NCBI GenBank assembly: GCA_963766765.1
Contig: CAVYBR010000007.1
Location: 1-64,000, forward strand
Direction: 5' to 3'
From: JACCQS01 sp963766765
GTDB lineage: Bacteria > Actinomycetota > Actinomycetes > Mycobacteriales > Geodermatophilaceae
DNA length: 64,000 bases
In this document: piece after piece, positions 63,399 through 64,000 of the stretch
Position numbering within the stretch: position 1 is the stretch's first letter
How the letters are laid out: every line of letters starts with the position of its first letter
Made by a program: the position numbers and the translations under genes
Notes under the pieces: model-generated
Database searches by the model: none
Told to the model about the DNA's origin: nothing
What the model saw: the letters and a program-made list of their open reading frames with translations, nothing else

Positions 63399-64000
63399 CC
63401 CATCTGCGTGCCCTGACCGCGACCGCCCCGCACCGAGGCCCGGCGCACGCCGCCACGACGCCGGCCTCCGTGCTGCTGACGTCCTTGCGGCTGCGCCGGG
63501 CGCAGGTTTGGCGCCTGGCTGCCTGGTCGGCGGTCGAGGCGCTGCCGGCGCTGGTGTCCGGAATGCTGGTCGCTGCCGCGATCGATGATGGATTCCTCAG
63601 CGGCCGCCTGTGGACCGGATTCGGCTGGCTGGCGCTGCTGGGCCTCAGCGTCGTCATCGGCACCTGGGGTACCCGCCAGACGATGGCTCGACTGGCCGAG
63701 GTCGTGGAGCCCTTCCGAGACGAACTAGTGACGCGCGTGGTGGTGGGAGCACTACGCCGCTCGACGCTGCGCGGTGGCCGCCGAGGCGGAGCCGACGTTG
63801 CGAGGTTGACCCAGCAGGTCGAGATCGTCCGGGAGGCCTACGCCGCAGTCCTGATCGTCGTCCTACAGTTCGGCTTCGCCGCGGTCGGTGCCGTGATCGG
63901 ACTCGTGGCCCTGGCCCCCATGTTCTTGGCCCTCGTCGTGCCCCCATTGGTCCTTGCCCTAGGGGCCCTCGCGCTCGTGTTGAAGCGGATGGCCGCCCAC
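63395..64000 (+). CDS. Second ABC exporter, RamB/AmfB-like, 3' part outside window
   Basis: GTG at 63395 overlaps the first exporter's stop (GTGA). The 202 residues available (VTHLRALTATAPHRG, SLRLRRAQVWRLAAWSAVEA, ALPALVSGMLVAAAIDDGF, GWLALLGLSVVIGTWGTRQ, AVLIVVLQFGFAAVGAVIG, PMFLALVVPPLVLALGALAL) are an ABC transmembrane domain without the ATPase, which would follow beyond base 64000. The tandem pair of half-transporters after synthetase and precursor reproduces the gene order of ram/amf clusters, suggesting a heterodimeric exporter. Confidence 0.85.
   Translation, partial: MTHLRALTATAPHRGPAHAATTPASVLLTSLRLRRAQVWRLAAWSAVEALPALVSGMLVAAAIDDGFLSGRLWTGFGWLALLGLSVVIGTWGTRQTMARLAEVVEPFRDELVTRVVVGALRRSTLRGGRRGGADVARLTQQVEIVREAYAAVLIVVLQFGFAAVGAVIGLVALAPMFLALVVPPLVLALGALALVLKRMAAH

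Overview
The window is actinobacterial DNA with high G+C, GTG starts, and many genes overlapping by 4 bp (ATGA or GTGA). It appears to have two parts. About 1-15,780 is extremely G+C-rich and carries genes with an Acidimicrobiia-like flavour: glycogen debranching enzyme, bifunctional penicillin-binding protein, CsbD, a tandem ThyX-like protein, DUF4193, DUF222/HNH and 15-bp coding repeats. From about 15,785 the composition drops slightly, the gene style changes, and the first gene (transglutaminase-like) has no 5' end. A recombination or assembly junction near 15.66-15.79 kb is likely. Many genes need single-base frame corrections, most densely at 43-53 kb, which looks more like consensus indels than decay. 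I treat those genes as functional unless another defect is visible.

Layout. 1-9.3 kb: glgX (partial), PBP, CsbD, M20 amidohydrolase, ThyX-like, DUF4193, GNAT, NUDIX. 9.3-11.1 kb: five 14-bp tandem repeats abutting a Tn3-family remnant with 38-bp terminal inverted repeats. 11.5-15.65 kb: DUF222/HNH protein and a large low-complexity repeat protein. 15.8-18.75 kb: truncated transglutaminase-like gene, enolase-superfamily enzyme, YoeB toxin with a broken antitoxin, and a small hypothetical protein.

18.86-36.75 kb is probably an integrated genomic island. A 42-bp direct repeat (5' half of tRNA-Arg(CCU) to the anticodon loop) marks the left end and the intact tRNA the right end. Just inside each end is a pair of 10-mers, TATGGCRCAG-like, spaced 11 bp. 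No integrase remains. The cargo starts with a sulfide/persulfide detoxification operon: CstR-like repressor with a perfect 18-bp operator, DUF302, persulfide dioxygenase-rhodanese, TauE. It continues with a cation/proton antiporter, an IS256 transposase with an internal deletion, a flavodoxin-like reductase, and a five-gene translationally coupled operon (GT2, DUF2064, methyltransferase, membrane molybdopterin oxidoreductase, membrane protein). Last come a membrane protein with a two-component system, an epimerase/amidohydrolase pair and an Nramp remnant.

37-42 kb encodes an envelope module: a secreted protein, a processive GT2, an exosortase-family protein, a tiny LAYTG-TM-Arg peptide and an ice-binding (DUF3494) protein. 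42.2-51.5 kb is a Calvin-cycle locus: cbbX, cbbS and cbbL (red-type form I RuBisCO), divergent cbbR, class I aldolase and phosphoribulokinase. An AbiEi/DUF559 cassette bordered by 19-bp repeats and a NarL-type two-component system interrupt it. 51.5-58.7 kb: adenosine deaminase, GH3 lipoprotein, ROK kinase, sugar MFS transporter, GNAT, PemK-like protein, lipoprotein. 58.8-64 kb is a class III lanthipeptide cluster (synthetase, 36-aa precursor, two ABC exporters, the last cut by the window) in the order known from ram/amf loci.
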